A DNA stretch of 64,000 nt, taken from NCBI RefSeq assembly GCF_021375795.1, contig NZ_JAEIOI010000003.1, positions 434,001-498,000 on the forward strand, read 5' to 3'. This document shows positions 1-10,633 of the stretch, piece by piece; the stretch's first letter is position 1; the number at the start of each line of letters is the position of its first letter. Made by a program: the position numbers and the translations under genes. Origin of the DNA: Pseudomonas anguilliseptica (lineage in GTDB: Bacteria; Pseudomonadota; Gammaproteobacteria; Pseudomonadales; Pseudomonadaceae). The notes below the pieces were generated by a model. That model had not been told where the DNA came from. It saw nothing but the letters and a program-made list of their open reading frames with translations, and did no database searches.

Positions 1-246
1 AAAGTGCTGCTCTCACAGATGAAGATAAGCCGCACGGTTACCTTTGAAGTACCTTCGGGTCACCATACCTTCGCAGTGTCATCCTGGGGCAGCCCCGCCT
101 ATACCCTGCAGGCGCATCTCCCGCCAGCCAGTGAAACCTGTATCCAGGTCACCAGCAACTCCGCGAACTACTTTGGCAAGTTCATCTTCCCACTGATGCG
201 CAATGTCACCCCCACGCATGTTGCGCAGTTCGTGCCCTGCGCGTAG
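1..246 (+). CDS. C-terminal fragment of an unidentified protein
   Basis: The frame is open from the first base and ends with TAG at 244-246, so only the last 81 residues of a gene that starts outside the window are seen. The visible part alternates short hydrophobic and polar runs, as in a beta-rich domain, and contains a segment VPSGHHTFAV followed by a hydrophilic stretch and a cysteine near the C-terminus. This is loosely like small lipoprotein domains of the DUF2846 type, but the match is too weak to name. It converges with the diguanylate cyclase gene, whose stop lies 3 bp away. Confidence 0.55.
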   Translation, partial: KVLLSQMKISRTVTFEVPSGHHTFAVSSWGSPAYTLQAHLPPASETCIQVTSNSANYFGKFIFPLMRNVTPTHVAQFVPCA

Positions 247-248
247 TA

Positions 249-1187
249 CTAGGGCGCGGTAGCCAGTACAGCCTGGTTACGGCCCTGGTGTTTGGCCTTG
301 TAGAGCAGGCGGTCGACCGTTTCGATAAAGGCCTGGGGCTGGTCAAGCGGGCCGGGGACAAGGGTGCCGACGCCCAGGCTTAAGGTCAGCAATGGGCCGA
401 CCTGGGAATGGGCGTGCTGGATGTTCTGCTCGCAGATCAGCTGGCGGCAGCGCTCGGCGACCTGTGCGGCGGCCTGGGCATCGGTTTCCGGCAGCAGCAG
501 CACAAATTCCTCACCGCCATAGCGAGCCATCAGGTCACGCGGGCGCACGGCAGCGCCACTCAGGGCCTGGCCGACGCTTTTCAGGCAATCGTCGCCCTGG
601 ATATGGCCGTAGTGGTCGTTGTATTCCTTGAAGTAGTCGATATCCAGCAGGATCAGTGACAGCGGCTGGCCCGTGCGCTGGGCGTTGCTCCACTCCACCT
701 GCAGGCGGTTGTCGAACATGCGCCGGTTGGCCACGCCGGTGAGGCCATCGAGGTAAGAGAGTTCTTCCAGCTGTTGCTGCAATTGCAGCAGTTGCTGCTC
801 GGTCTGCTTGCGTTCGCTGATGTCGAACATAAAGCCGATCAGCGATTCGACCTCGCCGGCCTCATTACGCAGGACATGCACCACATCGCGAATCCACACG
901 TAGCGGCCGTCGCGGGTCAGGGCGCGGTAATCGGCCTCATGGTCGGTGCCGGCCTGGGACTGCGAGACACAAAAGCCCACCACCGTGTCGCGGTCCTCGG
1001 GGTGCATGCGCTCGGCCCAGTCGTTGGCGCTGATCCAACTGGCTTGCGGCCAACCCAGCAGGGTTTCGATCTGCGGGCCGATATAGGCGAAGGTCATGCT
1101 GGCCCAGTCGATTTTCCAGGGGATGGCCTTGGTCGACTCCAGCAGGGTTTTGTACACCGCGCTATCGGTAATCATCGAATCAGGCAT
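249..1187 (-). CDS. PAS-GGDEF diguanylate cyclase
   Basis: 312 residues. An N-terminal PAS domain (about residues 10-125) with its PAC segment (IGFMFDISERK) is followed by a short coiled coil (QLLQLQQQLEEL) and a GGDEF domain (DGLTGVANRR onward). The signature is GGEEF, preceded at the usual five-residue distance by RPRD, which fits the RxxD inhibitory site. Both suggest an active, product-inhibited synthase of cyclic di-GMP. No membrane segment or signal peptide is seen, so it is probably cytosolic with a ligand or redox input at the PAS domain. The frame extends upstream to 1331, but that part lacks domain character; the ATG at 1187 (MPDSMITDS) was preferred. An ATG at 1175 is the alternative. 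Confidence 0.88.
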   Translation of the reverse strand: MPDSMITDSAVYKTLLESTKAIPWKIDWASMTFAYIGPQIETLLGWPQASWISANDWAERMHPEDRDTVVGFCVSQSQAGTDHEADYRALTRDGRYVWIRDVVHVLRNEAGEVESLIGFMFDISERKQTEQQLLQLQQQLEELSYLDGLTGVANRRMFDNRLQVEWSNAQRTGQPLSLILLDIDYFKEYNDHYGHIQGDDCLKSVGQALSGAAVRPRDLMARYGGEEFVLLLPETDAQAAAQVAERCRQLICEQNIQHAHSQVGPLLTLSLGVGTLVPGPLDQPQAFIETVDRLLYKAKHQGRNQAVLATAP

Positions 1188-1284
1188 GGCAGGCAATCCG
1201 GGCGGGGTATAGCGCAGGTTGTAACCAAGATCGGCAGCCGACGCAACCGCAGGGCAGATGACCGGCCAGTATTCGCGCAGACAG

Positions 1285-1312
1285 CACAAGGGCCACGAAT
1301 GTGGCCCTTGTG
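1285..1312 (-). terminator. hairpin after spuH, probable operon terminator
   Basis: Perfect 12-bp arms (CACAAGGGCCAC / GTGGCCCTTGTG) around a 4-nt loop, 19 bp past the spuH stop. The following minus-strand bases are only weakly T-rich (CTGTCTG), so this is a strong hairpin with a poor U-tract; it may stabilise the 3' end or end transcription less efficiently. Confidence 0.6.
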
Positions 1313-1331
1313 CATTGTCCGGGAAAACCAC

Positions 1332-2189
1332 TCAGGCCTGCGCCTGGGCGACTCCCGTGGTTTCATCCATGGCTTGCTGCAGGGCCTTCTTGCGCTTCTC
1401 TTCGGCACGGTGGGCGAAGAACCACACCAGGAAGGTGGCGAAAGACACCGCCAGCAGGATCAGGCTGGCCACCGCGTTGATTTCCGGCTTCACGCCCAGA
1501 CGCACGGCAGAGAAGACTTCCATCGGCAAGGTGGTCGAGCCCGGACCGGAGACGAAGCTGGCGAGTACCAGGTCGTCCAGCGACAGGGCGAAGGACATCA
1601 TGCCGCCAGCCGCCAGCGAAGGCGCGATCATCGGGATGGTGATCAGGAAGAACACCTTCCACGGCTTGGCCCCCAGGTCCATGGCCGCTTCTTCGATGGA
1701 CATATCCAGCTCACGCAGGCGCGACGACACCACCACCGCCACATAGGCGGAACAGAAGGTGGTGTGGGCGATCCAGATGGTCAGGATGCCACGCTCGGCA
1801 GGCCAGCCGATCAGTTGCGCCATGGCCACGAACAGCAACAGCAGCGACAGACCAGTGATCACCTCGGGCATTACCAGTGGTGCGGTAACCAGGCCACCGA
1901 ACAGCGTGCGGCCCTTGAAACGGGTCACGCGGGTCAACACAAAGGCCGCCATGGTGCCCAGCGCAACAGCGGCAATCGCGGTGTAGCAGGCGATTTCCAG
2001 CGAGCGCATCACCGAGTTCATCAGCTGGGTATTGTCGAGCAGGCCGACGTACCACTTCACCGACCAGCCGCCCCACACCGTCACCAGCCGCGAGGCGTTG
2101 AACGAGTAGATGACCAGAATCAGCATCGGCAGGTAGATAAACGCCAGACCGACCCAGAGCATAAAGTTGGAGAAACTGAAACGCTTCAT
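1332..2189 (-). CDS. spuH: polyamine ABC transporter inner-membrane permease SpuH (PotI-like)
   Basis: 285 residues with about six hydrophobic segments, the first at residues 12-31. The cytoplasmic EAA coupling loop of binding-protein-dependent permeases is clear (EEAAMDLGAKPWKVFFLITIP). It is the second permease of the spermidine/putrescine importer and forms the membrane channel with SpuG, powered by SpuF. Its start overlaps the spuG stop by 4 nt (2186-2189), implying translational coupling, and it is the last gene of the spu operon. The end is hydrophilic and charged (AHRAEEKRKKALQQAMDE), probably cytoplasmic. Confidence 0.93.
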   Translation of the reverse strand: MKRFSFSNFMLWVGLAFIYLPMLILVIYSFNASRLVTVWGGWSVKWYVGLLDNTQLMNSVMRSLEIACYTAIAAVALGTMAAFVLTRVTRFKGRTLFGGLVTAPLVMPEVITGLSLLLLFVAMAQLIGWPAERGILTIWIAHTTFCSAYVAVVVSSRLRELDMSIEEAAMDLGAKPWKVFFLITIPMIAPSLAAGGMMSFALSLDDLVLASFVSGPGSTTLPMEVFSAVRLGVKPEINAVASLILLAVSFATFLVWFFAHRAEEKRKKALQQAMDETTGVAQAQA

Positions 2190-3097
2190 GCCCGGCCCTC
2201 CATCTCTTTAGCCTGGTTACGGTTAAACAGAATGATCGGGATGATCAGGATCGCCAGCATTACCACTGCCAGGGCAGACGCCACCGGCCAATCGCGGTTG
2301 TTGAAGAACTCCTGCCACAGCACCTTGCCGATCATCAGGGTCTCCGGACCGCCGAGCAGTTCAGGGATCACGAACTCACCCACCACCGGGATAAACACCA
2401 GCATGCAACCGGCGATGATGCCGTTCTTGGCCAGCGGCACGGTGATCTTCCAGAAGCTGTTCAAGGTGCTCGACCCCAGATCCGCAGCTGCTTCCAACAG
2501 GCTCTGGTCGTGCTTGACCAGGTTGGCGAACAGCGGCAGCACCATGAACGGCAGGTACGAGTAGACGATACCGATATACACCGCCAGGTTAGTGTTGAGG
2601 ATCTGCAGCGGTTCGCTGATCACCCCCAGCCACATCAGGAAGGCATTGAGCAGGCCGTTGTTGCTGAGGATGCCCATCCAGGCATACACGCGGATCAGGA
2701 TCGCCGTCCAGGTCGGCATCATGATCAGCAGCAACAGCACCATCTGCTTGTCCTTATCGGCGCGAGCAATGGCGTAGGCCATGGGGAAGCCGATCAGCAG
2801 GCAGAGCAGGGTACTGACCGCCGCCATCTTCAGCGAGCCCAGGTAGGCCGCCAGGTACAGCGCATCTTCACTGAGGAAGATGTAGTTACCCAGGTTGATG
2901 ATCAGCGTGAGCTTGTTTTCCGCCCAGCTGTACACGTCGGTGTATGGCGGGATGGCCACATCGGCTTCGGCAAAGCTGATCTTCAGGACGATGAAGAACG
3001 GCAGCATGAAGAACAGGAACAACCACAGGAACGGCACCCCGATTACCAGGTGCCGGCCCTTGGGCAGACGACGGCTGATACTCCGGACGATGTTCAT
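2186..3097 (-). CDS. spuG: polyamine ABC transporter inner-membrane permease SpuG (PotH-like)
   Basis: 303 residues. It has an N-terminal cytoplasmic segment, a first membrane helix near residues 20-42, a large periplasmic loop (about 43-80, as usual in PotB/PotH proteins) and five further hydrophobic segments. The EAA loop reads EAAADLGSSTLNSFWKITVPL. It pairs with SpuH to make the polyamine channel. Start and stop overlap neighbouring genes by 4 nt on both sides (3094-3097 with spuF, 2186-2189 with spuH), so the transporter core is translated as a coupled block. Confidence 0.93.
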   Translation of the reverse strand: MNIVRSISRRLPKGRHLVIGVPFLWLFLFFMLPFFIVLKISFAEADVAIPPYTDVYSWAENKLTLIINLGNYIFLSEDALYLAAYLGSLKMAAVSTLLCLLIGFPMAYAIARADKDKQMVLLLLIMMPTWTAILIRVYAWMGILSNNGLLNAFLMWLGVISEPLQILNTNLAVYIGIVYSYLPFMVLPLFANLVKHDQSLLEAAADLGSSTLNSFWKITVPLAKNGIIAGCMLVFIPVVGEFVIPELLGGPETLMIGKVLWQEFFNNRDWPVASALAVVMLAILIIPIILFNRNQAKEMEGRA

Positions 3098-4248
3098 GAT
3101 TGCAGTACCACGCCGCTGTCGTCTTCCCAGTAGACCACCACCGGATCATCCCAAGTTGGGCGCTTGCCGCGCCGCTCGGCGTTGGCGATGAAGCACTGGA
3201 CGATCTGCCCGGAGGTGAGTTTGACGTGGTACACCGAGTGACCGCCGAGGTAGGCGATGTCGTGCACGTGGCCATTGCTCCAGTTGTATTCCGGATGCTC
3301 ATGGTCGCTCGGCAGCGCGGTGGCCATCAGCAGCTTTTCCGGACGCAGGGCGTAGCTGACTTTTTTCTCTTCGGCACGGGTACTGACGCCGTGGCCGATG
3401 TAGATCGGCTTGTCCAGGTGCGGGCAACTGATCACCGCGTGGTCCGCTTCGTCGCTGGTGATCTTGCCGTCGAACAGGTTGACGTTGCCGATGAATTCGC
3501 AGACCAGACGGCTGGTCGGCGTCTCGTAGATGTCCACCGGGCTGCCGATCTGGGCGATCCAGCCCAGGTGCATGATGGCGATGCGCTGGGCCATGGTCAT
3601 GGCCTCTTCCTGGTCGTGGGTCACCATGACGCAGGTTACGCCGACCCGCTCGATGATCTCGACAAGCTCAAGCTGCATCTGCGAACGCAGCTTCTTGTCC
3701 AGAGCACCCATCGGCTCGTCGAGCAGCAGCAGCTTGGGACGCTTGGCCAGCGAACGGGCCAGGGCCACACGCTGACGCTGGCCGCCGGACAGCTGATGCG
3801 GTTTGCGCTTGGCGTACTGGGTCATGTGTACCAGCTTGAGCATCTCTTCGACGCGGGCGTCGATTTCCGCCTTGGGCATCTTGTCCTGCTTGAGGCCGAA
3901 GGCAATGTTCTCGGCCACGCTCATGTGCGGGAACAGGGCGTAGGACTGGAACATCATGTTGATCGGCCGCTCGTAGGGCGGCAGGTCGGTGATGTCCTGA
4001 CCATCGAGGAAAATGCGGCCCTCGGTCGGTCGCTCGAAACCGGCGAGCATGCGCAGCAGGGTCGATTTACCCGAGCCGGAACCACCGAGCAGGGCAAAGA
4101 TCTCGCCTTTGTTGATGGTCAGAGAGACATCTTCGACGGCCACAGTCTCGTCGAATTTCTTGGTGACGCGCTCGATCTTGACCAGCACCTCTTTCGGTTG
4201 CTGATCGCCTTCGAGAACCTTTTTGTAGGCACTGGAAGCAACTGCCAT
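3094..4248 (-). CDS. spuF: polyamine ABC transporter ATPase SpuF (PotG-like)
   Basis: 384 residues. All ABC ATPase motifs are present: Walker A GGSGSGKST (about 55-63), Q-loop at 101, signature LSGGQ (153-157), Walker B LLLLDEP (173-179) and the switch histidine 211. The C-terminal 140 residues form the TOBE-type regulatory domain usual for PotA/PotG. It hydrolyses ATP to drive uptake through SpuGH. The ATG at 4248 was chosen because GGGAG lies about 8 nt upstream; an in-frame TTG at 4254 is less likely. A strong hairpin separates it from spuE, while it is tightly coupled to spuG. Confidence 0.94.
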   Translation of the reverse strand: MAVASSAYKKVLEGDQQPKEVLVKIERVTKKFDETVAVEDVSLTINKGEIFALLGGSGSGKSTLLRMLAGFERPTEGRIFLDGQDITDLPPYERPINMMFQSYALFPHMSVAENIAFGLKQDKMPKAEIDARVEEMLKLVHMTQYAKRKPHQLSGGQRQRVALARSLAKRPKLLLLDEPMGALDKKLRSQMQLELVEIIERVGVTCVMVTHDQEEAMTMAQRIAIMHLGWIAQIGSPVDIYETPTSRLVCEFIGNVNLFDGKITSDEADHAVISCPHLDKPIYIGHGVSTRAEEKKVSYALRPEKLLMATALPSDHEHPEYNWSNGHVHDIAYLGGHSVYHVKLTSGQIVQCFIANAERRGKRPTWDDPVVVYWEDDSGVVLQS

Positions 4249-4269
4249 TACCAAAACTCCCGCAAAAGT

Positions 4270-4296
4270 AGCGCCCGACCCCGCTGGCCGGGCGCT
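4270..4296 (-). promoter_or_regulatory. hairpin between spuE and spuF
   Basis: Arms AGCGCCCG / CGGGCGCT enclose an 11-nt loop; the minus-strand continuation is ACTTTTGC. It looks like a weak terminator or RNA-stabilising structure placed between the binding-protein genes and the membrane/ATPase genes, where it would keep binding-protein mRNA in excess. Confidence 0.55.
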
Positions 4297-4302
4297 TTGA
4301 AT

Positions 4303-6655
<2,353 letters not shown>

Positions 6656-6712
6656 TCACCACCCGTTGACAACTTTCAGACATAAGCATCTGAAACCAAA
6701 GGTTATTTAACC

Positions 6713-8086
6713 TTAAACCAGCACCTCTGCGGCAGTCAGGTCGAGGCATTTACGGGCCTTTTCCAGCAGTTCGTCGATCTGCGCATGGCTGATCACCAGC
6801 GGCGGCGAAATGATCATGGTGTCGCCCACGGCCCGCATGATCAGACCATTATTAAAGCAGTGGCCGCGGCAAATCATGCCGACGCCGATATCCCCGGCGA
6901 AACGCTTGCGGCTGGCCTTGTCCTGAACCAGTTCAATGGCGCCCAACATGCCAACGCCGCGCACCTCACCGACCAGCGGATGATCAGCCAGCTCACGCAA
7001 ACGCTTTTGCAAGTACGGTGCCGTTTCTGCCTTGACCCGCTCAACAATTTTTTCTTCACGCAGAATGCGCAGGTTTTCCAGGGCCACAGCCGCCGCGACC
7101 GGGTGCCCGGAATAGGTGAAGCCGTGGTTGAAGTCACCGCCCTGGTTGAGCACCTCGACGATATCGTCGCGCACAATCAGCCCGCCCATGGGGATGTAGC
7201 CGCTGGTCAAACCCTTGGCGATGGTCATCATGTGCGGCGTATTACCGAAGTAATCGCTGCCGAACCATTCACCAGTGCGGCCGAACCCGCAGATCACTTC
7301 ATCGGCGACAAACAGAATGTCGTACTTGGCGAGGATTTCGCGGATGCGCGGCCAGTAGCTGTCCGGCGGGATGATCACCCCGCCTGCGCCCTGAATCGGC
7401 TCGGCAATAAAGGCGGCGACGTTCTCCTCGCCGACTTCGAGAATCTTCGCTTCCAGCTGATCGGCGGCCCAGATACCGAACTCGTCCGGGCTCATGTCGC
7501 CGCCCTCACCGAACCAGTAAGGCTGCGGAATATGCACGATGCCCGGAATAGGCAGATCGCCCTGCTCATGCATGTACGTCATGCCGCCCAGGCTGGCACC
7601 GGCGACGGTGGAGCCGTGGTAACCGTTGAGGCGGCTGATGATTACCTTCTTGTTCGGCTGGCCTTTGACTGCCCAGTAATGGCGCACCATGCGCAGCATG
7701 GTGTCGTTGCCTTCGGAGCCGGAACCGGTGAAGAACACATGGTTCATGCCGGCTGGGGTCAGCTCGGAAATCGCCTTGGCCAGTTCCAGCGCCGGCGGCG
7801 TGGCCGTCTGGAAGAACATGTTGTAGTAGGGCAGTTCCTGCATCTGTTTTGCCGCGGCGTCGGCCAGCTCCTTGCGACCATACCCGACGGCAACACACCA
7901 GAGCCCGGCCATGGCATCAAGAATCTTGTGGCCTTCGCTGTCCCACAGGTACACCCCGTCGGCTTTGATGATAATGCGCGGCCCGTTTTCCGCCAGCTGC
8001 TTGAAGTCGCTGAACGGCGCGAGGTGGTGTTCGCGGCTCATGGCCTGCCACTCGCGGGTTTTCGGGTTGGTCACTTGACTGTTCAT
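6713..8086 (-). CDS. spuC: polyamine:pyruvate aminotransferase SpuC
   Basis: 457 residues, class III PLP-dependent aminotransferase. The PLP lysine is in [10 protein letters not shown] (K291), the cofactor-binding aspartate in [14 protein letters not shown] (D262) and the phosphate-binding turn in GSGSEGNDT (121-129). It transfers the terminal amino group of putrescine, cadaverine or spermidine to pyruvate, giving the aminoaldehyde and alanine, in the cytosol. The ATG at 8086 (MNSQVTNPK) was chosen with AAGG upstream; the frame extends to 8182 without family character. It works beside the SpuA/SpuB/SpuI gamma-glutamylation route and precedes the binding-protein genes in the same operon. Confidence 0.94.
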   Translation of the reverse strand: MNSQVTNPKTREWQAMSREHHLAPFSDFKQLAENGPRIIIKADGVYLWDSEGHKILDAMAGLWCVAVGYGRKELADAAAKQMQELPYYNMFFQTATPPALELAKAISELTPAGMNHVFFTGSGSEGNDTMLRMVRHYWAVKGQPNKKVIISRLNGYHGSTVAGASLGGMTYMHEQGDLPIPGIVHIPQPYWFGEGGDMSPDEFGIWAADQLEAKILEVGEENVAAFIAEPIQGAGGVIIPPDSYWPRIREILAKYDILFVADEVICGFGRTGEWFGSDYFGNTPHMMTIAKGLTSGYIPMGGLIVRDDIVEVLNQGGDFNHGFTYSGHPVAAAVALENLRILREEKIVERVKAETAPYLQKRLRELADHPLVGEVRGVGMLGAIELVQDKASRKRFAGDIGVGMICRGHCFNNGLIMRAVGDTMIISPPLVISHAQIDELLEKARKCLDLTAAEVLV

Positions 8087-8105
8087 AACAACACCTTGGA
8101 TTACC

Positions 8106-8195
8106 CGGGCTGCGCACTGCAGCCCGCTAAAATTCTTGGAGCCTGCAAGCAGGCTCATCGCGGCTGCTGGCGCAGGGATCACCCGCGCCAGCAGC
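8106..8195 (-). promoter_or_regulatory. three successive hairpins in the spuB-spuC gap
   Basis: Within the 116-bp gap lie three dyads: GCTGCTGGCGC / GCGCCAGCAGC (8163-8195), AGCCTGC / GCAGGCT (8140-8155) and CGGGCTGC / GCAGCCCG (8106-8126). On the minus strand the second is followed by CCAAGAATTTTAGC. This could be an attenuator or processing region setting different levels for spuAB and spuCDEFGH. Confidence 0.5.
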
Positions 8196-8202
8196 CTGGC
8201 TG

Positions 8203-9561
8203 TTACACCGACAGCAGCAGGAACTCACGCTCCCAGGAGCTGATCACCCGTTTGTAGTTCTCGTGCTCGGCGCGTTTTACCGCCACGTAGCCACGGATGA
8301 ACTTCTCGCCGAGGTACTTCTCGGCGTCCTTGCAGGCCTCCATACGCTCCAGTGCGCTCTCGATGGTCACTGGCAGGCGCAGGTTGCGACGCTCATAGCC
8401 ACGGCCCTTGACCGGCGCGCTCGGTTTGACGTCACCAACCATGCCCATGTAGCCGCACAGCAGGGTCGCCGCCAGCACCAGGTACGGGTTGGCATCGGCG
8501 CCAGCCAGGCGGTTTTCCACACGGCGGTTCTGCGGCGTGGCTTCCGGCACACGCAGGCCCACGGTGCGGTTCTCTTCGCCCCACTCGACGTTCACCGGTG
8601 CCGAGGTATCCGGCAGGAAGCGGCGGAACGAGTTGACGTTGGGCGCGAACAGCGGCAGCAGCTCGGGGATGTACTTCTGCAGGCCACCAATGTGCTGCAT
8701 GAACAGTTCGCTCATGCTGCCGTCGGCATTGGAGAACAGGTTCTTGCCGGTCTTGATGTCCACCACGCTCTGGTGAATGTGCATCGCGCTGCCCGGCTGA
8801 TCGGTGATCGGCTTGGCCATAAAGGTGGCGGCCACGTCGTGCTTGAGCGCGGCTTCACGCATGGTGCGCTTGAACACCAGAATCTGGTCGGCCAGGTGCA
8901 GGGCATCGCCATGACGGAAGTTGATTTCCATCTGCGCCGGACCTTCTTCGTGAATCAGCGTGTCGAGGTCCAGGCCTTGCAGCTCGCACCAGTCGTACAT
9001 GTCCTCGAACAGCGGATCGAATTCGTTGGCCGCGTCGATGGAGAACGACTGGCGACCGGTTTCCGGACGCCCGGAACGACCAATCGGTGCCACCAGCGGG
9101 AAGTCCGGGTCGCTGTTGCGTTTGGTCAGGTAGAACTCCATTTCCGGCGCAACGATTGGCTTCCAGCCTTTGTCAGCGTAGAGCTTGAGCACATTCTTGA
9201 GGATGTTGCGCGGCGACAGCTCGATCGGATTGCCCTGTTTGTCGAAGGTGTCGTGAATCACCATCGCAGTCGGCTCGATGGCCCAAGGCACGAGGAACAC
9301 AGCGTTCTCGTCCGGGCGGCAGAACATGTCGATGTCCGCCTCGTCGAGCAGGTCGTAATAGATGTCGTCCTCGACGTAGTCGCCGGTCACGGTCTGCAGC
9401 AGCACACTCTCAGGGAGGCGCATGCCCTTCTCGTCGAGGAACTTGTTGGTCGGCGAGATCTTGCCACGGGCAATGCCGGTAAGATCGCTGATCAGGCATT
9501 CAACTTCGGTGATTTTGCGTTCTTTCAGCCAGCTCGAAAGCTGGTCTAGTTTGGTACTCAT
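8203..9561 (-). CDS. spuB: gamma-glutamylpolyamine synthetase SpuB (PuuA-like)
   Basis: 452 residues, glutamine-synthetase family. The beta-grasp N-terminal domain (to about 110) precedes the catalytic domain, with the metal-binding segment [11 protein letters not shown], the [14 protein letters not shown] segment, [14 protein letters not shown] and the family motif [10 protein letters not shown]. It ligates glutamate to a polyamine amino group using ATP. The ATG at 9561 ([12 protein letters not shown]) has GAGG upstream; the frame extends to 9729 inside the spuA coding region, which argues for the shorter form. SpuI, encoded divergently, is a paralogue, and SpuA removes the gamma-glutamyl group later. 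Confidence 0.93.
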   Translation of the reverse strand: MSTKLDQLSSWLKERKITEVECLISDLTGIARGKISPTNKFLDEKGMRLPESVLLQTVTGDYVEDDIYYDLLDEADIDMFCRPDENAVFLVPWAIEPTAMVIHDTFDKQGNPIELSPRNILKNVLKLYADKGWKPIVAPEMEFYLTKRNSDPDFPLVAPIGRSGRPETGRQSFSIDAANEFDPLFEDMYDWCELQGLDLDTLIHEEGPAQMEINFRHGDALHLADQILVFKRTMREAALKHDVAATFMAKPITDQPGSAMHIHQSVVDIKTGKNLFSNADGSMSELFMQHIGGLQKYIPELLPLFAPNVNSFRRFLPDTSAPVNVEWGEENRTVGLRVPEATPQNRRVENRLAGADANPYLVLAATLLCGYMGMVGDVKPSAPVKGRGYERRNLRLPVTIESALERMEACKDAEKYLGEKFIRGYVAVKRAEHENYKRVISSWEREFLLLSV

Positions 9562-9604
9562 AGAGACCTCAGGGTTGGTGAGAGCCGACCTATATATAGT
9601 CGGC

Positions 9605-10357
9605 TCAGCGTTGCCCCGCCTTCTTCCTGCAAGCCTCACCAAAGGCCTGGAAGATGGCGAGATAATTCGGGTTGGATCGTACCTGCCATTCGGGGTGCCA
9701 TTGCACCCCCAAGGCAAAGCTTTTGGCACCTTCGACGGAGAAAGCTTCGATCAACCCGTCAGGCGCCAGTGCTTCTACGCGAAGGCCCGGCGCCAGACGC
9801 TGAACGCCCTGGCCATGAATGGAATTGACCTGAATCTCGTCCGGCAAGCCGATGCCGGCGAGCAGCCCACCTGGCTGCACGTGCAGCGCGTGACGCAGGC
9901 CATATTGCTGTTGTACGGGAGTGTCCTCAGGCTCACGGTGATCCATGTAGCCGTCGACTTCGTGCACCTTCTGGTGCAGAGCACCGCCAAAGGCCACGTT
10001 CATCTCCTGAAAGCCGCGGCAAATGCCCAGCACCGGAATGCCCTGGGCAATTGCTGCTTTAATCAGAGGAAGGGTTGTACTGTCGCGGGCCGCATCGTGC
10101 AGGGTGCCGGCATCGCTGGCGGGGCCGCTGTAATGATGAGGTTCGACGTTTGACGGAGAGCCGGGAAAGACCAGGCCGTCGATGTGCTGCAGCAGGTATT
10201 GCTGATCGATCTGCTCGCCCAACGCTGGAATGATCACCGGCATGCCGCCGACAACGCTAACGATGGCCTGCAGGTATTTATCACCTGCGGTGTGATAGAT
10301 GTTGTGCCCGAGCTGCTTGGTGCAGGCACTAACGCCGATAATCGGCTGGCGCGACAT
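9605..10357 (-). CDS. spuA: gamma-glutamyl hydrolase, class I amidotransferase SpuA (PuuD-like)
   Basis: 250 residues, class I glutamine amidotransferase of the peptidase C26 type. The nucleophile is Cys113 in LGICRGFQE, and the other triad members are His221 and Glu223 in GVQWHPEW. By analogy with PuuD it cleaves gamma-glutamyl-GABA (or the equivalent product from longer polyamines) to free the carbon chain. It is the first gene of the operon and stands 276 bp from the divergent spuI; a long AT-rich inverted repeat lies just upstream. It precedes spuB by 43 bp. Confidence 0.93.
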   Translation of the reverse strand: MSRQPIIGVSACTKQLGHNIYHTAGDKYLQAIVSVVGGMPVIIPALGEQIDQQYLLQHIDGLVFPGSPSNVEPHHYSGPASDAGTLHDAARDSTTLPLIKAAIAQGIPVLGICRGFQEMNVAFGGALHQKVHEVDGYMDHREPEDTPVQQQYGLRHALHVQPGGLLAGIGLPDEIQVNSIHGQGVQRLAPGLRVEALAPDGLIEAFSVEGAKSFALGVQWHPEWQVRSNPNYLAIFQAFGEACRKKAGQR

Positions 10358-10404
10358 GAGACACCCGTTTTATTGCTGTTATGGGTTTCGACCGAGCTTA
10401 GCCT

Positions 10405-10445
10405 TGTTCATTTTTTTTCACAATAGTCATGTAAAAAATTGAACA
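10405..10445. promoter_or_regulatory. AT-rich inverted repeat upstream of spuA, candidate operator
   Basis: The half-sites TGTTCATTTTTTTT and TAAAAAATTGAACA face each other; their ends TGTTCA / TGAACA are perfect inverted repeats. The repeat lies 48 bp upstream of the spuA start in the spuA-spuI intergenic region. An AT-rich dyad this close to the start could be a regulator site or an UP-type element; the protein is unknown. Confidence 0.45.
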
Positions 10446-10633
10446 CACCCGACTGAGCACCCCGGCAGACAAGGGTTTCAGCAGGGCCGCAATGCCCTGT
10501 AATGCCCTAAAATTGGCCACCAAGCCCCCTTTTGGGGCAAAATGCGCCTCTCTTGACAGCACATGGTGTTTAAGATTGACTCACACCTGTGCAATTGCAT
10601 GATTGATATTTTTAACAAAAAAGGTGTTGCATC

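Noticed and set aside
774..2564. 596-codon open frame on the plus strand
   Set aside because: Antisense to the GGDEF and spuH/spuG genes; His/Gln/Arg-rich translation without domain or membrane pattern, typical of a frame opposite GC-rich coding DNA.
10358..10633. sigma-54 promoter before spuI or spuA
   Set aside because: I looked for TGGC-N9-TTGC type spacing; TTGGCCACCAAGCC does not have the required GC element at the right distance.
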